Shown here in pieces: positions 1 through 8,153 of a DNA stretch of 19,279 bases (position 1 is the first letter of the stretch; the number at the start of each line of letters is the position of its first letter). The stretch lies in assembly GCA_035536235.1 (NCBI GenBank), contig DATLOQ010000143.1, positions 1-19,279 on the forward strand, given 5' to 3'. The DNA is from DATLNF01 sp035536235. GTDB lineage: Bacteria; Actinomycetota; Actinomycetes; BP-191. A model generated the notes under the pieces. It searched no databases and was not told the DNA's origin. It saw nothing but the letters and a program-made list of their open reading frames with translations. A program made the position numbers and the translations under genes.

Positions 1-128
1 CCAGTCCGGCCGAGCTCTGTTCATTTGTATATCGGCGCTTTCGGAGAGCTGACATGCGAACGAGGTGTCGGAGAGGAAGGTGATCCAAGCCGAACCTGCG
101 TCTGCGTCAATCTTCGAGGGGAAGAGTC

Positions 129-1565
129 ATGCGCACTGGAGTACGTCGTGCGTCGCTGATCGGGCTGCTGATCGCTGCGGTGGGGATGGTCACATCGGCG
201 CCTGCGGCCCCGGCCGATCCCGGCACCGATCACCCGGCGATGGCCAACGACGGCACTCGAGCCAACGAGCCCGCTATCGCGGTCAACCCGCGCGACCCTC
301 GCATGGTGATCACTGCCGCCAACAGCAGTGGAACGGGGACGTTCGGTGCGTTCGACGCGCAGATGAACGGCTACTACTCCTTGGACGGCGGAAAGACGTT
401 CGCGTCCGGTGGGGGCATGCCCAAGGCGGATGGTGCTCGGTACCTGTCCGACCCACATCTCGACTACGACAGCCGCGGCCGTGCTTACAGTGCCTATCTC
501 ACCTACAACCCCACCATGACCAGTGCCGTCGGTGGTGTCGCGGTCGCTGTCGACCAGACGGGTGGCCGACGCTGGCCCGACGCGCGAATGACGTTGGTCG
601 AGCGCAACCGGGGCTTCGACGAGGACGGTGAATGCAAGTTCCAGGACTTCCCGGCTCTCGCGGTCGACCGGGGCCGGGGTGCGGGTGGGCGCCCTCGCGA
701 CATCGTCTACGTCGCCTGGCAGCAGCCGACTTTCGACGGTGACTCCTGCTCCAACTTCGTCGGCACCTACCTTCGGTTCGCTCGCTCGACCGACGGGGGA
801 CGGACCTTCAGTAGGCCGATGGCGTTGGGCGATCCTGATGACGGCATCGGCTACGTGCCCACGCTCGCCGTTGCTCCGGACGGCACGGTCTACGTGACGC
901 ACCTTCAGTACCCCGCCGCAGAGAGCTGCCCTGGTGGCGGATACGCCGTCGACGTCGTGGTGGAGGTCTCCCGTGACGGCGGCCGGACGTTCACGTCGAA
1001 TGTCGCGGATCTAGCCTGCTTCGGGATGGCGCTGCCCGGGCTCGGCCTCGTGGGCTTCAACTCCACGACGGGGGCGATGTACCGCCTGCACCCGGCCCCC
1101 AACCTCTCGGTTGACCCACGATCCGGCGCGCTCGTCCTGGTCTACGGCCACCTGGGCGCGGACAAGCTGCAGGACGTGCGCGTGCTGACCTCGCGTGACC
1201 GCGGGACGACCTGGCGCGTCGGCGGTTCGATCACGTCGGAGCTCGGGGCTGAGCAGCACTTCCCCCGCATCGCGACTGCGCCCAACGGCCGGGAGATCGT
1301 GCTCTTCTACGCCACCCTGCCCGGCGGCGGCCTGATCGCCTCGTCGGCGGTCTCTGCGGACGACGGCAAGACGTGGTCGATGCCGACGGCGCTGGCCACG
1401 CTCCCCTCGAACGGCCACGACGCCCTGTACACCGGCAAGTTCATCGGCGACTACATCGGCATCGCAGTGGGGCGCGACGGAGTGGCCCACCCGGTGTGGA
1501 CCGACCTGCGCGAGGTGCGCGGTCTGTCCACCCAGGCCATCTGGACCCGCGAAGTCTCGCCCTAG
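129..1565 (+). CDS. Secreted Asp-box (BNR/sialidase-like) beta-propeller protein
   Basis: This 478-residue protein starts at an ATG preceded by a purine-rich ribosome site (GAGGGGAAG). It opens with a signal peptide: basic MRTGVRR, a hydrophobic core, then Ala-rich APAAPADP near residue 30. Five Asp-boxes of the form S-x-D-x-G-x-T-[FW] are visible: SLDGGKTF (84-91), STDGGRTF (220-227), SRDGGRTF (281-288), SRDRGTTW (355-362) and SADDGKTW (409-416). Such motifs mark the blades of sialidase-type propellers. A C-terminal stretch around 437-461 (GKFIGDYIGIAVG, then PVWTDLR) matches the end of actinobacterial 'sialidase family' proteins as I recall them. The protein is therefore exported and probably binds or cleaves a glycan. 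I did not identify the catalytic Arg triad, Tyr and Asp of true sialidases, so hydrolase activity is unproven and a carbohydrate-binding role is equally possible. It appears monocistronic; the next plus-strand gene lies about 250 bases away. Confidence 0.85.
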   Translation: MRTGVRRASLIGLLIAAVGMVTSAPAAPADPGTDHPAMANDGTRANEPAIAVNPRDPRMVITAANSSGTGTFGAFDAQMNGYYSLDGGKTFASGGGMPKADGARYLSDPHLDYDSRGRAYSAYLTYNPTMTSAVGGVAVAVDQTGGRRWPDARMTLVERNRGFDEDGECKFQDFPALAVDRGRGAGGRPRDIVYVAWQQPTFDGDSCSNFVGTYLRFARSTDGGRTFSRPMALGDPDDGIGYVPTLAVAPDGTVYVTHLQYPAAESCPGGGYAVDVVVEVSRDGGRTFTSNVADLACFGMALPGLGLVGFNSTTGAMYRLHPAPNLSVDPRSGALVLVYGHLGADKLQDVRVLTSRDRGTTWRVGGSITSELGAEQHFPRIATAPNGREIVLFYATLPGGGLIASSAVSADDGKTWSMPTALATLPSNGHDALYTGKFIGDYIGIAVGRDGVAHPVWTDLREVRGLSTQAIWTREVSP

Positions 1566-1666
1566 CCAACCGCGTCCATCGGCTTGGGCTTAGGGGCAGC
1601 GAGGCTCGGCGCTGCGACGACACCGACTACGACGACAGCGGCGCTAGCAACGGTACGGAGGCGCAT
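1562..1666 (-). CDS. Possible small secreted peptide (34 aa), antisense to the 3' flank of the propeller gene
   Basis: An ATG at 1666 on the minus strand is preceded at a good distance by AAAGGG (six bases before the start). It opens a 34-residue frame with an almost ideal signal peptide: basic MRLR, a hydrophobic core (TVASAAVVVVGVVAA), a small-residue cleavage site (PSLA) and a short polar tail (APKPKPMDAVG). The TAG stop overlaps the TAG stop of the convergent propeller gene. I recognise no family. It may be a real small exported peptide, the surviving 5' end of a decayed secreted-protein gene, or chance. The combination of ribosome site and signal-peptide architecture is what makes it worth listing. 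Confidence 0.3.
   Translation of the reverse strand: MRLRTVASAAVVVVGVVAAPSLAAPKPKPMDAVG
1596..1615 (+). terminator. Weak hairpin after the propeller gene
   Basis: GCAGCG and CGCTGC form a six-bp inverted repeat with an eight-base loop, about 30 bases after the stop at 1565. There is no T-tract, which is usual in high-GC bacteria. It falls inside the candidate antisense peptide frame, so it could equally be coding coincidence. Confidence 0.25.
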
Positions 1667-1813
1667 CTGAATCCCTTTGGCAGATGGGTGTACGCGGAGA
1701 CTTCGTGAGCGTTCGCCTGGGTCCTGCCAGATCCGCTTGCTGGACGCGCTCGCCCTCGCTGTGTGGGTCGGCAGCGGTCGGGGTACGCCGACGACACCGA
1801 GGGAGGAGGACGC

Positions 1814-2047
1814 ATGGCCAAGCTCACTGCAGCACAGCGGGCCAAGCTCAAGCCACAGGAGTTCGGACTGCCGGAGAAGGCCCGCACCGAGGAGCAGCGC
1901 AAGGAGAGCGGCAACTACCCGATGCCGGACGAGGGGCACGCCATCAGCGCGAAGTCGCTCGCGAAGCGCCAGCATGAGAAGGGCGATCTCAGCCAGAAGG
2001 ACCTGGAGCGAATCGAGCGCAAGGCCGACAAGGTGCTCGACGACTGA
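1814..2047 (+). CDS. Small hydrophilic DUF6582-like protein
   Basis: A 77-residue, highly charged protein without membrane segments. I chose the ATG at 1814 because GAGGGAGGAGGA lies immediately upstream. The frame is open to an ATG at 1763, but the extra 17 residues look like untranslated leader. The N-terminus (MAKLTAAQRAKL, then FGLPEK) followed by YPMPDEGHAISAKSLA resembles the DUF6582 pattern 'K-L-x-x-x-x-F-x-x-P...YPixDxxHAxxAla'. Such short proteins occur in actinobacterial chromosomes and phages and have no established function. The C-terminal half is Lys/Glu/Arg-rich and probably helical (LERIERKADKVLDD). It converges on the YdeI-family gene, with 12 bases between the two stops. Family assignment is from memory of the pattern, not a search. 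Confidence 0.75.
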   Translation: MAKLTAAQRAKLKPQEFGLPEKARTEEQRKESGNYPMPDEGHAISAKSLAKRQHEKGDLSQKDLERIERKADKVLDD

Positions 2048-2052
2048 GTGTG

Positions 2053-2066
2053 CGACTGATCAGTCG
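2053..2066. terminator. 14-bp perfect palindrome at convergent stops
   Basis: CGACTGATCAGTCG is its own reverse complement. It sits between the stop at 2047 and the minus-strand stop at 2060-2062, which it overlaps. CGACTGA also occurs once more at 2041-2047. A perfect palindrome has no free loop, so as a terminator it is weak; a protein-binding site is also possible. Confidence 0.25.
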
Positions 2067-2635
2067 TGGAGGCGCCGGCCCTCTTCGAGCATGACGACGT
2101 ACTGCGCGATCCGTCGGGCGCGCGTCTCGGGGCGCTTGGCCTCTTGCAGCCGGTGCAGGATCGCGTAGCGGTTCTGCGCGTCGAGGGAGTCGAAGAACCG
2201 TCGGGCGGCCGGTGACCCGTCGATCGCCTCTTGCAGATCGGCCGGCACGACCGCCGTACTCGGCGAGTCGTACGCCGCCGCCCACCTCCCGTCGGCCTTC
2301 GCCGCCTCGACTTGGCGCAACCCCGGGCCGCGCATCTCCCCGCGCGTGATCAGCTGCTCAGCCTTGGCCACGTTGATCTTCGACCACCGGCTGCGCGACC
2401 GCCGCGGCGTGAAGCGCTGCACGTAGTACTGCCCGTCAAACCGCCGGACCTGGCCGTCGATCCAACCGAAGCACAGCGCGACCTCCACCGCCTCGGCATA
2501 GGTGATCGAGGTGATTCCAGAGTCCTTCTTGGCCAGCTTGACCCACACGCCGCCGTCTTCGTGGTGCTCCGCGAGCCATGCCGTCCACGCGGCTGCGTCG
2601 GCAAAGGCCATGACGGGCAGGTCATCAGCGGGCAC
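2060..2635 (-). CDS. YdeI/OmpD-associated family protein
   Basis: A 191-residue cytosolic protein of the YdeI/OmpD-associated family. The family pattern is clear: an N-terminal FADAAAWTAWLAEHH, then GVWVKLAKKDSG, SITYAEAVEVALCFGWIDG, RFTPRRSRSRWSKIN and a C-terminal helical part ending RARRIAQYVVMLEEGRRLHD. The FGWIDG and TPRRxxSxWSKxN motifs are diagnostic. Relatives have been linked to bacteriocin or antimicrobial-peptide tolerance in enterobacteria, but the biochemical role is not known. I place the start at GTG 2635, which has GGAAG nine bases upstream. An ATG at 2611 lacks a ribosome site, and the longer open frame towards 3022 does not look coding. It is divergent from the HNH nuclease gene, with about 165 bases between the two chosen starts. 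Confidence 0.88.
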   Translation of the reverse strand: MPADDLPVMAFADAAAWTAWLAEHHEDGGVWVKLAKKDSGITSITYAEAVEVALCFGWIDGQVRRFDGQYYVQRFTPRRSRSRWSKINVAKAEQLITRGEMRGPGLRQVEAAKADGRWAAAYDSPSTAVVPADLQEAIDGSPAARRFFDSLDAQNRYAILHRLQEAKRPETRARRIAQYVVMLEEGRRLHD

Positions 2636-2799
2636 CCCGCCATGCTTCCAGACGTCTTTGCCGGCGCGCGAACGTCGTCCTGCAGCAGCACCGGGCAGCG
2701 AGTCTGGTGATTCGGCAGACAGGGAGAAGCAGGCCTGGCACCCTGGCGGACGGACCGTCGGCCATTCGCAGCCACGGCGGGCAGCGACGGGGGTCGGCG

Positions 2800-4110
2800 A
2801 TGCGATGGGTAGCGCCGCCAACCTGGCCGACGCCCCCGGACGGCTGGTCGCCGGAGCCGGGCTGGACGCCCGATCCGCAGTGGGGCCCGCCTCCTCCTGA
2901 CTGGTCATTCTGGCAGGACGGCACCAGCCGCCCGGCGCACGCCCCGGGGGAGCCGGCCCCAGTCTCGGTCTTCGCCGTCGATCCCGCGGCGGCTCGCACC
3001 TGGACGGTCCTGCCCACCGCACCGCCTCGCCGCGGGCCGAAAAGAACCGGGGTGGCAGCCGCGATGGTGCTCGGCCTCATCGGAGTCGGCGTCATCACCG
3101 AAGCCGGTGACGACAAGGCGCCCACTACGGTTACTCAGGTCCGCCTCGAGCCCGTTGCGTCGGCGATCCCATCTCCCTCCCCATCGCCGCAGCCCAGCAG
3201 CCCGGCGGCGATTCCCAGCCGTGCTGCGCCGACGACGGACGAGCTGGTCAGCGGAGCCCAGCCGGGTACGGCGCTCGCCCTGCTCGGCACTGTGACGGTG
3301 AAGGGACGGGCGGCGAAGACGGGCTACGACCGTGCGGCGTACGGACCGGCATGGTCCGACACTGACCGCAACGGCTGCGACACCCGCAACGACATCCTGG
3401 CGCGCGACCTGGTGGACGAGACCTTTCGCGGCACCCGACGATGCGTCGTGATGAGCGGCCGGCTCGCGGAGCCGTACACCAATGTCACGATCACCTTTAC
3501 CAGAGCCGATGCGCAGGCGGTGGAGATCGACCACGTCGTCTCGCTGTCGAACGCGTGGCAGACCGGCGCGTTCGCGTGGGTGCCCGCTAAGCGGCTGGCT
3601 TTCGCCAACGACCCGCTCAACCTGCTCGCCGTGGCGCAGGCGGCGAACCGGCAGAAGGCCGACGGTGATGCGGCGACCTGGCTGCCGCCGAACAAGCCCT
3701 ACCGCTGCTCGATGGTCGCGCGACAGGTCGCGGTCAAGGCGAAGTACCAGCTGTGGCTGACCCCGCCGGAGCGCGACGCCATCGCTCGGGTGCTCGGCAG
3801 CTGCCCGATCTTCGCAGCACCTACCGGAGGAAGCCCGACGCTTGCCCCGACTGCCGCGCGCCCCGCCGCAGCGCAGTCGCCGCGGCCGGTGCAGCCCCTC
3901 GTGGGCTCGCCGCCCGCATCTGCTGCCACGGACTACGCGAACTGCGACGAGATGCACCGGGACTACCCCGGCGGCGTGGCCCGGCCGGGTGCAGTGGATC
4001 AGCGCGCCAACGGCGGCCGCGCGCGCTACCGGCCGCACTACGACCAGGCGCTGTACGACGCCAACACCGAGAGCGATCGCGATCAGGACGGCATCGCCTG
4101 CGAGCAGTGA
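2800..4110 (+). CDS. Membrane-anchored HNH nuclease-like protein with Excalibur tail
   Basis: A 436-residue modular protein. Residues 1-40 are a Pro/Trp-rich segment (PPTWPTPPDGW, PEPGWTPDPQW) seen at the cytoplasmic N-termini of many actinobacterial membrane proteins. One hydrophobic segment (about 84-100) follows basic RRGPKR. A Pro/Ser linker (123-145) leads to a domain at about 158-336 like the C-terminal HNH domain of GmrSD (DUF1524): VEIDHVVSLSNAW (241-253), NDPLNLLAV (270-278) and NRQKAD (283-288) are its His-metal finger elements. Residues 379-436 form an Excalibur calcium-binding-like tail ending DRDQDGIACE. The N-in anchor puts the nuclease outside the membrane, suggesting degradation of extracellular DNA for nutrition or competition, with Ca2+ binding by the tail. 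I chose ATG 2800 because the PP-W motif begins there and GGGG precedes it. The frame stays open to 2707. Confidence 0.85.
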   Translation: MRWVAPPTWPTPPDGWSPEPGWTPDPQWGPPPPDWSFWQDGTSRPAHAPGEPAPVSVFAVDPAAARTWTVLPTAPPRRGPKRTGVAAAMVLGLIGVGVITEAGDDKAPTTVTQVRLEPVASAIPSPSPSPQPSSPAAIPSRAAPTTDELVSGAQPGTALALLGTVTVKGRAAKTGYDRAAYGPAWSDTDRNGCDTRNDILARDLVDETFRGTRRCVVMSGRLAEPYTNVTITFTRADAQAVEIDHVVSLSNAWQTGAFAWVPAKRLAFANDPLNLLAVAQAANRQKADGDAATWLPPNKPYRCSMVARQVAVKAKYQLWLTPPERDAIARVLGSCPIFAAPTGGSPTLAPTAARPAAAQSPRPVQPLVGSPPASAATDYANCDEMHRDYPGGVARPGAVDQRANGGRARYRPHYDQALYDANTESDRDQDGIACEQ

Positions 4111-4161
4111 GCCTGCCTACTAGCGTCGTACGTGTCACCGCGAGGTGAGGTGCGTTCGCTG

Positions 4162-4190
4162 TTGACCTGGTGCGGTATTTGCTCGCTAAT
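4162..4190 (+). promoter_or_regulatory. Sigma70-type promoter of the LVIVD operon
   Basis: TTGACC (4162-4167), a 17-base spacer and GCTAAT (4185-4190) give a near-consensus vegetative promoter about 70 bases before the start at 4258. No operator is obvious. A small hairpin (TCACC-GCGA-GGTGA, 4135-4148) just upstream could end transcription of the nuclease gene. Confidence 0.55.
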
Positions 4191-4257
4191 GGACCGATTG
4201 CGCTGTTCGTTCTTGGCGCTATGAGCGCTCGAACGGTCCTGACCGGGGGGTTATGGC

Positions 4258-6219
4258 ATGCGAATCCAGTGGCAGCGGCTGACCAGCACTGTGGCGGTGG
4301 GCACGGCCCTCACTCTCGGCACCGCGGTGCTGGCGTACGGGGGGAGCGCGCTCGTGCAGGACAGCGAGCAGCGCCGTGACCTCGGGCTGCGTGCCCACGG
4401 CAGCCACCATGACGGCAGCGGCCACCAGCACCGCGGCGAGGACGGTCACCTGCCTGCGGTCAACCGCAACGTCGAGCTGGTCTCGAAGCTGCGGCTCACG
4501 AACGAGCTCGGCCGCGTCTCTGACGTGTCCGCACTCAACGGCTTCGCCTACCTCGGTGCGTACGACGAGCCGGAGTGCTCGACCGGCGGGGTCTGGGTCG
4601 TCGACATCCGCGACCCGCAGCGGCCGAAGAAGGTCAGCCTGATCCGCTCGCACGAGGACACCTATACGGCTGAGGGGGTCCAGGCGCTGCGGGTGACGAC
4701 GCCGAAGTTCACCGGTGACCTGCTGCTGTTCTCCAACGAGGTCTGCCAGTCTGGCAACACTGCCAATGGCGTCGGCGGGATGACGATCTACGACGTCAGC
4801 AACCCGTTCGCCCCGAAGCGGCTGGTCGAGGGCTTCGGCGACTTCAGCAACGCCGGCAAGTCGCAGCGCAAGGCCAACATGATCCACTCGGTGCTGGCCT
4901 GGGACGCGGGTGACCGCGCCTACGCGGTGACGGTCGACGACATCGAGGCGCTGGATGTCGACATCTTCGACATCACCGACCCGTCGCGGCCCAAGCTCGT
5001 CTCCGAGACCGGCCTCCCGCACTGGCCGGCCGCAGTCTCTGACGGTTATGGCAACGAGAACCTCTTCCACGACGTGGAGGTCCGTCAGTTCGGCCGCCGC
5101 TGGATTCTGATGGCGTCGTACTGGGACGTCGGCTACGTCAAGCTCGATGTCACCGACCCGGCGAACCCGGTGTTCCTCGACGACTCCGACTTCGGCCCGA
5201 CCGACCCGGAGTTCCCCGGCGTCGGTGCGCCCGAAGGCAACGCGCATCAGGGCAACTGGACCCGCGACGGACAGTACTTCGTAGCCACCGATGAGGACTT
5301 CTCGCCGTACCGCACGTCACCGCTGCGTATCACCACGGGGCCGCACGCCGGGTTGTACTCATCCCAGCCGATCAGCGGCGGCGGACCAGCCACGCTCCTC
5401 GCCGACAAGCGGCTCAACGGGCCGACCGTCTATGGCGGCTACGGGTGTCCTGGCTCCGCGCCGATCCCGCCGCGGTCGTCGACGCTCCCAGGCGCGCTCG
5501 CGCCCGGCGAGGAGGCCATCCTCGTACTGCAGCGAGGGCCGTCCGGAGATCCCAGCGCGCCGGAGGACGCGTGCTTCCCAGGTGAGAAGGCGGAACTGGG
5601 CCGAGCGGCGGGATACGACGTCGTCGTCATAGCAGCACGCCACCTCGGCTCGGCCGCGGCCGACGATCCGCCGTACTGCGGCGCCGGCGGCTATCCAGTC
5701 GAGCCGATCGTGTCGTTCTGCATCACGCACGGCGCGCTGCACGCTCTGTTCCGCAAGATGCCTGCGCAGTACGGCACGTACGACCCCGCGCTGGAGCCGG
5801 TACGAGGGGCAGTCGGCGAGCGCGTCGAGGTGACAGCGACGTTCGACGGCTGGGGCTACGTCCGGCTGCTCGACGCCCAGACTTTGGCCAACCTCGACAC
5901 CTACGCGGTCCCGGAGAGCAAGGAAGAGCAGCACGCCGTCGGCTCCGGCGACCTGTCAGTGCACGAGGTCGACCCAGACCTGGCGCGAGACGACCTCATG
6001 CACTCGGCGTACTACGCAGCGGGTTACCGAGCGCTGAAGGTCGTGCCTGACGCTGGCGGGGCGCGACTGGAGGAGGTGGGCGCCTTCATCGACGAAGGTG
6101 GCAACAACTTCTGGGGCGTCCATCCGATCGCGGACACCCGACCCGGCCGCCAGGGAACGCTGGTGCTGCTATCCGACCGGGATTTCGGCTTGTACGTAGT
6201 GAAGTACACCGGCAGATAG
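4258..6219 (+). CDS. Secreted LVIVD-repeat beta-propeller protein with a PA-like insertion
   Basis: A 653-residue exported protein. A signal peptide or N-terminal anchor spans residues 1-33. A His-rich stretch (47-64, HGSHHDGSGHQHRGEDGH) could bind metal. LVIVD-type repeats (hydrophobic strand, D-[IV]-x-[DN]-P-x-x-P) are clear at 112-130 (VWVVDIRDPQRP), 174-192 (MTIYDVSNPFAP), 233-251 (VDIFDITDPSRP) and 293-309 (VKLDVTDPANP), with further strands at 560-650. Between the fourth repeat and the C-terminal blades lies an insertion at about 388-500 with PA-domain features: EEAILVLQRG, then CFPGEKAELGRAAGYDVVVIAAR. PA domains usually mediate substrate or partner recognition. The start has GGGGGG upstream and follows a good promoter. 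Forty bases separate it from a second LVIVD gene, so the two form an operon. Relatives are surface or extracellular proteins; the ligand is unknown. Confidence 0.87.
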   Translation: MRIQWQRLTSTVAVGTALTLGTAVLAYGGSALVQDSEQRRDLGLRAHGSHHDGSGHQHRGEDGHLPAVNRNVELVSKLRLTNELGRVSDVSALNGFAYLGAYDEPECSTGGVWVVDIRDPQRPKKVSLIRSHEDTYTAEGVQALRVTTPKFTGDLLLFSNEVCQSGNTANGVGGMTIYDVSNPFAPKRLVEGFGDFSNAGKSQRKANMIHSVLAWDAGDRAYAVTVDDIEALDVDIFDITDPSRPKLVSETGLPHWPAAVSDGYGNENLFHDVEVRQFGRRWILMASYWDVGYVKLDVTDPANPVFLDDSDFGPTDPEFPGVGAPEGNAHQGNWTRDGQYFVATDEDFSPYRTSPLRITTGPHAGLYSSQPISGGGPATLLADKRLNGPTVYGGYGCPGSAPIPPRSSTLPGALAPGEEAILVLQRGPSGDPSAPEDACFPGEKAELGRAAGYDVVVIAARHLGSAAADDPPYCGAGGYPVEPIVSFCITHGALHALFRKMPAQYGTYDPALEPVRGAVGERVEVTATFDGWGYVRLLDAQTLANLDTYAVPESKEEQHAVGSGDLSVHEVDPDLARDDLMHSAYYAAGYRALKVVPDAGGARLEEVGAFIDEGGNNFWGVHPIADTRPGRQGTLVLLSDRDFGLYVVKYTGR

Positions 6220-6258
6220 CGGTGCCGGCACCAATCCACTTAGGGATCCGGGGGGATC

Positions 6259-8073
6259 ATGAAGAGAACAGTGGCTCATGCTCTGGGCGCGGTAGTGCTC
6301 GCGCTCACAACCGCGGTGGTGACGGCGCCCACAGCGAACGCGCACCGGCCGGACGAGATTTCCGACTTCGAAGACTTCAGCGGGGGTGATCCGGCTCACT
6401 CCTCGCACGGCAGCGCAGACCTTGCGAGCCCCAACATGTCCCACACCGCCAACCACCCGAATGCCGGACGCACCAACTCCGACCTGGCCTTCTGGAAGGG
6501 GGGCGGGCTGCGCGGTCCGCACCAGGACATCGCGGTAGCCGGCAACTACGACGGCTTCCGGATCTTCGACATCAAGAACCCGGACAACCCGGTGCTGGTG
6601 ACCGACTTCGCGTGTCGCGGGCCGCAGAACGACGTGTCGTTCTACCAGGCCAACGATCGACTGCTGCTGATCATGTCCATCGACCGGCCGCAGACGACCG
6701 CCGCGTGCGCCACCAGCCGGGACACGCCGCTGGCCACGGGCGTGCCGGCCTGCGAGGCGACGCCGGAGTTCCCGACGCCGGAGTGCCCCTCGGCAGCGCG
6801 CCGTCTCGCGGAGCCGGGCTTCGAGGGTCTGCGGATCTTCGACGTGAGCCGTCCCGAGTCACCCGTCCAGATCGCGTCGGTGCCGACGGCCTGCGGGTCG
6901 CACACCCATACGACGATGCACGACCAGGACGACCAGCGGGCGATCATCTACGTGTCGTCGTACCCGACCGGCTCCAGCCCCACGCCGAACGGTGCGGGCG
7001 ACTTCGGCGGCCCCCGCTGCACCATCCCGCACGCGCGGATCTCCATCGTCGAGATCCCGGACAAGTCGCCGCAGAACGCGCGGGTCCTGAAGGAGCAGTT
7101 CCTCGACGGTGACACGATGCCGTTCCTTGGGACCGTGGGCAGCGGCGGCAGCGGCGCGATCGGCTGCCATGACATCACGGTCTTCAACCGTGACCAGGGC
7201 CAGTCCGCCGCTGCCGCGCTCGGGGCCAACCCGCGGCGAGTCGCTGGCGCAGCGTGCCTTGAGGAAGGCCAGCTCTGGGACGTCACCCAGCCGGAGAGCC
7301 CGTCCACGCTGGGCGACCACACGCACATCCGCAACCCCTTCATCACCTCCGGCGTCCCCGGCTCGTTCAAGGGGCTGTTCCACACCGCGTCGTTCACCTG
7401 GGACGGCGAGGTCCTGCTCTTCACCGACGAGTTCGCCGGCGGCGGCGGCCACGCGTGTGACGGGTCGCACGACACCCGGGGCAACGTGTGGTTCTACAAG
7501 AATGTCCGGCCCGGGACGCCGAACGCCCCGACGTACGGCCGCTTCATCATCCCGCGGCCGCAACCGTCGCAGGAAGCCTGCACGATGCACAACGGGAACG
7601 TGATTCCGACCGAGGAGGGCTACTTCGGGGTGTCCTCGGCCTACGAGGGCGGGACTTCGGTCTTCGACTTCACGGGCGTGCAGAACAACCCCGAGATCTT
7701 CCTCGACGCGCCGCCGCCGGGTGACCCGGGCGACCCAAGTCCGGCGCCGCCGGTGGTTGCCCGTGAGGTCGCGTTCTTCGACGCGCAAGGCGTCGACGGA
7801 CGCGGGCGCGACGACGTGTGGTCGAGCTACTGGTACAACGACCGCATCTTCGCCAACGGGGGGCTCGGCCGGCCGCACAACCCCGGCGGGCGTGGGTTCG
7901 ACGTGTACAAGCTGTTGACGAATGGCGGACGGTTGGTCAATCCCGACGGCAGCCCGACCTTCGGGGCGGGAGACGACCCCGCGGCCCCGCGCGCGCAGGA
8001 GTTCCGAGCGCGCAAGTACCCGTACCTGAACCCGCAGACGCAAGACAGCTTCCAGAGAGTCGGCAGCCCGTAA
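6259..8073 (+). CDS. Secreted LVIVD-repeat beta-propeller protein (second of pair)
   Basis: A 604-residue protein with a classical signal peptide (MKRTVAHALG, Ala/Val-rich core, cleavage after ANA at about residue 28). LVIVD-type repeats include FRIFDIKNPDNPVLV (100-114) and LRIFDVSRPESPVQI (191-205). Later blades contain the His-bearing elements SHTHTTMHD (214-222), GCHDITVFN, DHTHIRNPF, CTMHNGN and HNPGGRGFDVYKLL. The conserved histidines and the Cys residues in several loops suggest metal binding or disulfides, but no catalytic centre is established for the family. It begins 40 bases after the first propeller, with GGGGGG before the ATG, and ends at a strong hairpin terminator. Co-transcription suggests the two act at the same extracellular site, perhaps as a complex; this is inference. 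A Pro-rich linker (PPPGDPGDPSPAPP, near residue 490) separates the propeller from the C-terminal part. Confidence 0.87.
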   Translation: MKRTVAHALGAVVLALTTAVVTAPTANAHRPDEISDFEDFSGGDPAHSSHGSADLASPNMSHTANHPNAGRTNSDLAFWKGGGLRGPHQDIAVAGNYDGFRIFDIKNPDNPVLVTDFACRGPQNDVSFYQANDRLLLIMSIDRPQTTAACATSRDTPLATGVPACEATPEFPTPECPSAARRLAEPGFEGLRIFDVSRPESPVQIASVPTACGSHTHTTMHDQDDQRAIIYVSSYPTGSSPTPNGAGDFGGPRCTIPHARISIVEIPDKSPQNARVLKEQFLDGDTMPFLGTVGSGGSGAIGCHDITVFNRDQGQSAAAALGANPRRVAGAACLEEGQLWDVTQPESPSTLGDHTHIRNPFITSGVPGSFKGLFHTASFTWDGEVLLFTDEFAGGGGHACDGSHDTRGNVWFYKNVRPGTPNAPTYGRFIIPRPQPSQEACTMHNGNVIPTEEGYFGVSSAYEGGTSVFDFTGVQNNPEIFLDAPPPGDPGDPSPAPPVVAREVAFFDAQGVDGRGRDDVWSSYWYNDRIFANGGLGRPHNPGGRGFDVYKLLTNGGRLVNPDGSPTFGAGDDPAAPRAQEFRARKYPYLNPQTQDSFQRVGSP

Positions 8074-8090
8074 CTCGCTGGACGTGACAG

Positions 8091-8120
8091 ATCGGCGGCG
8101 GCCCGATGGCCGCCGCCGAT
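8091..8120. terminator. Perfect 13-bp hairpin terminator between convergent genes
   Basis: ATCGGCGGCGGCC and GGCCGCCGCCGAT pair perfectly around the four-base loop CGAT. It lies 17 bases after the LVIVD stop and 33 bases before the end of the convergent minus-strand gene, so it probably serves both directions. The following bases (TGTCGTCGT) are only mildly T-rich, as expected at high GC. Confidence 0.75.
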
Positions 8121-8153
8121 TGTCGTCGTGGCGGCCGCCCGCGATAGGCAGTC

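Noticed and set aside
21..902. Long minus-strand open frame opposite the Asp-box propeller gene
   Set aside because: Arg/Val/Asp-rich low-similarity translation, no ribosome site, fully overlapped by a well-supported gene. Long antisense frames are common at this GC content.
2800..4110. HNH protein as a type IV restriction (GmrSD) defence gene
   Set aside because: The DUF262 (GmrS-like) NTPase part is absent, and the membrane helix plus Excalibur tail argue for an extracellular enzyme.
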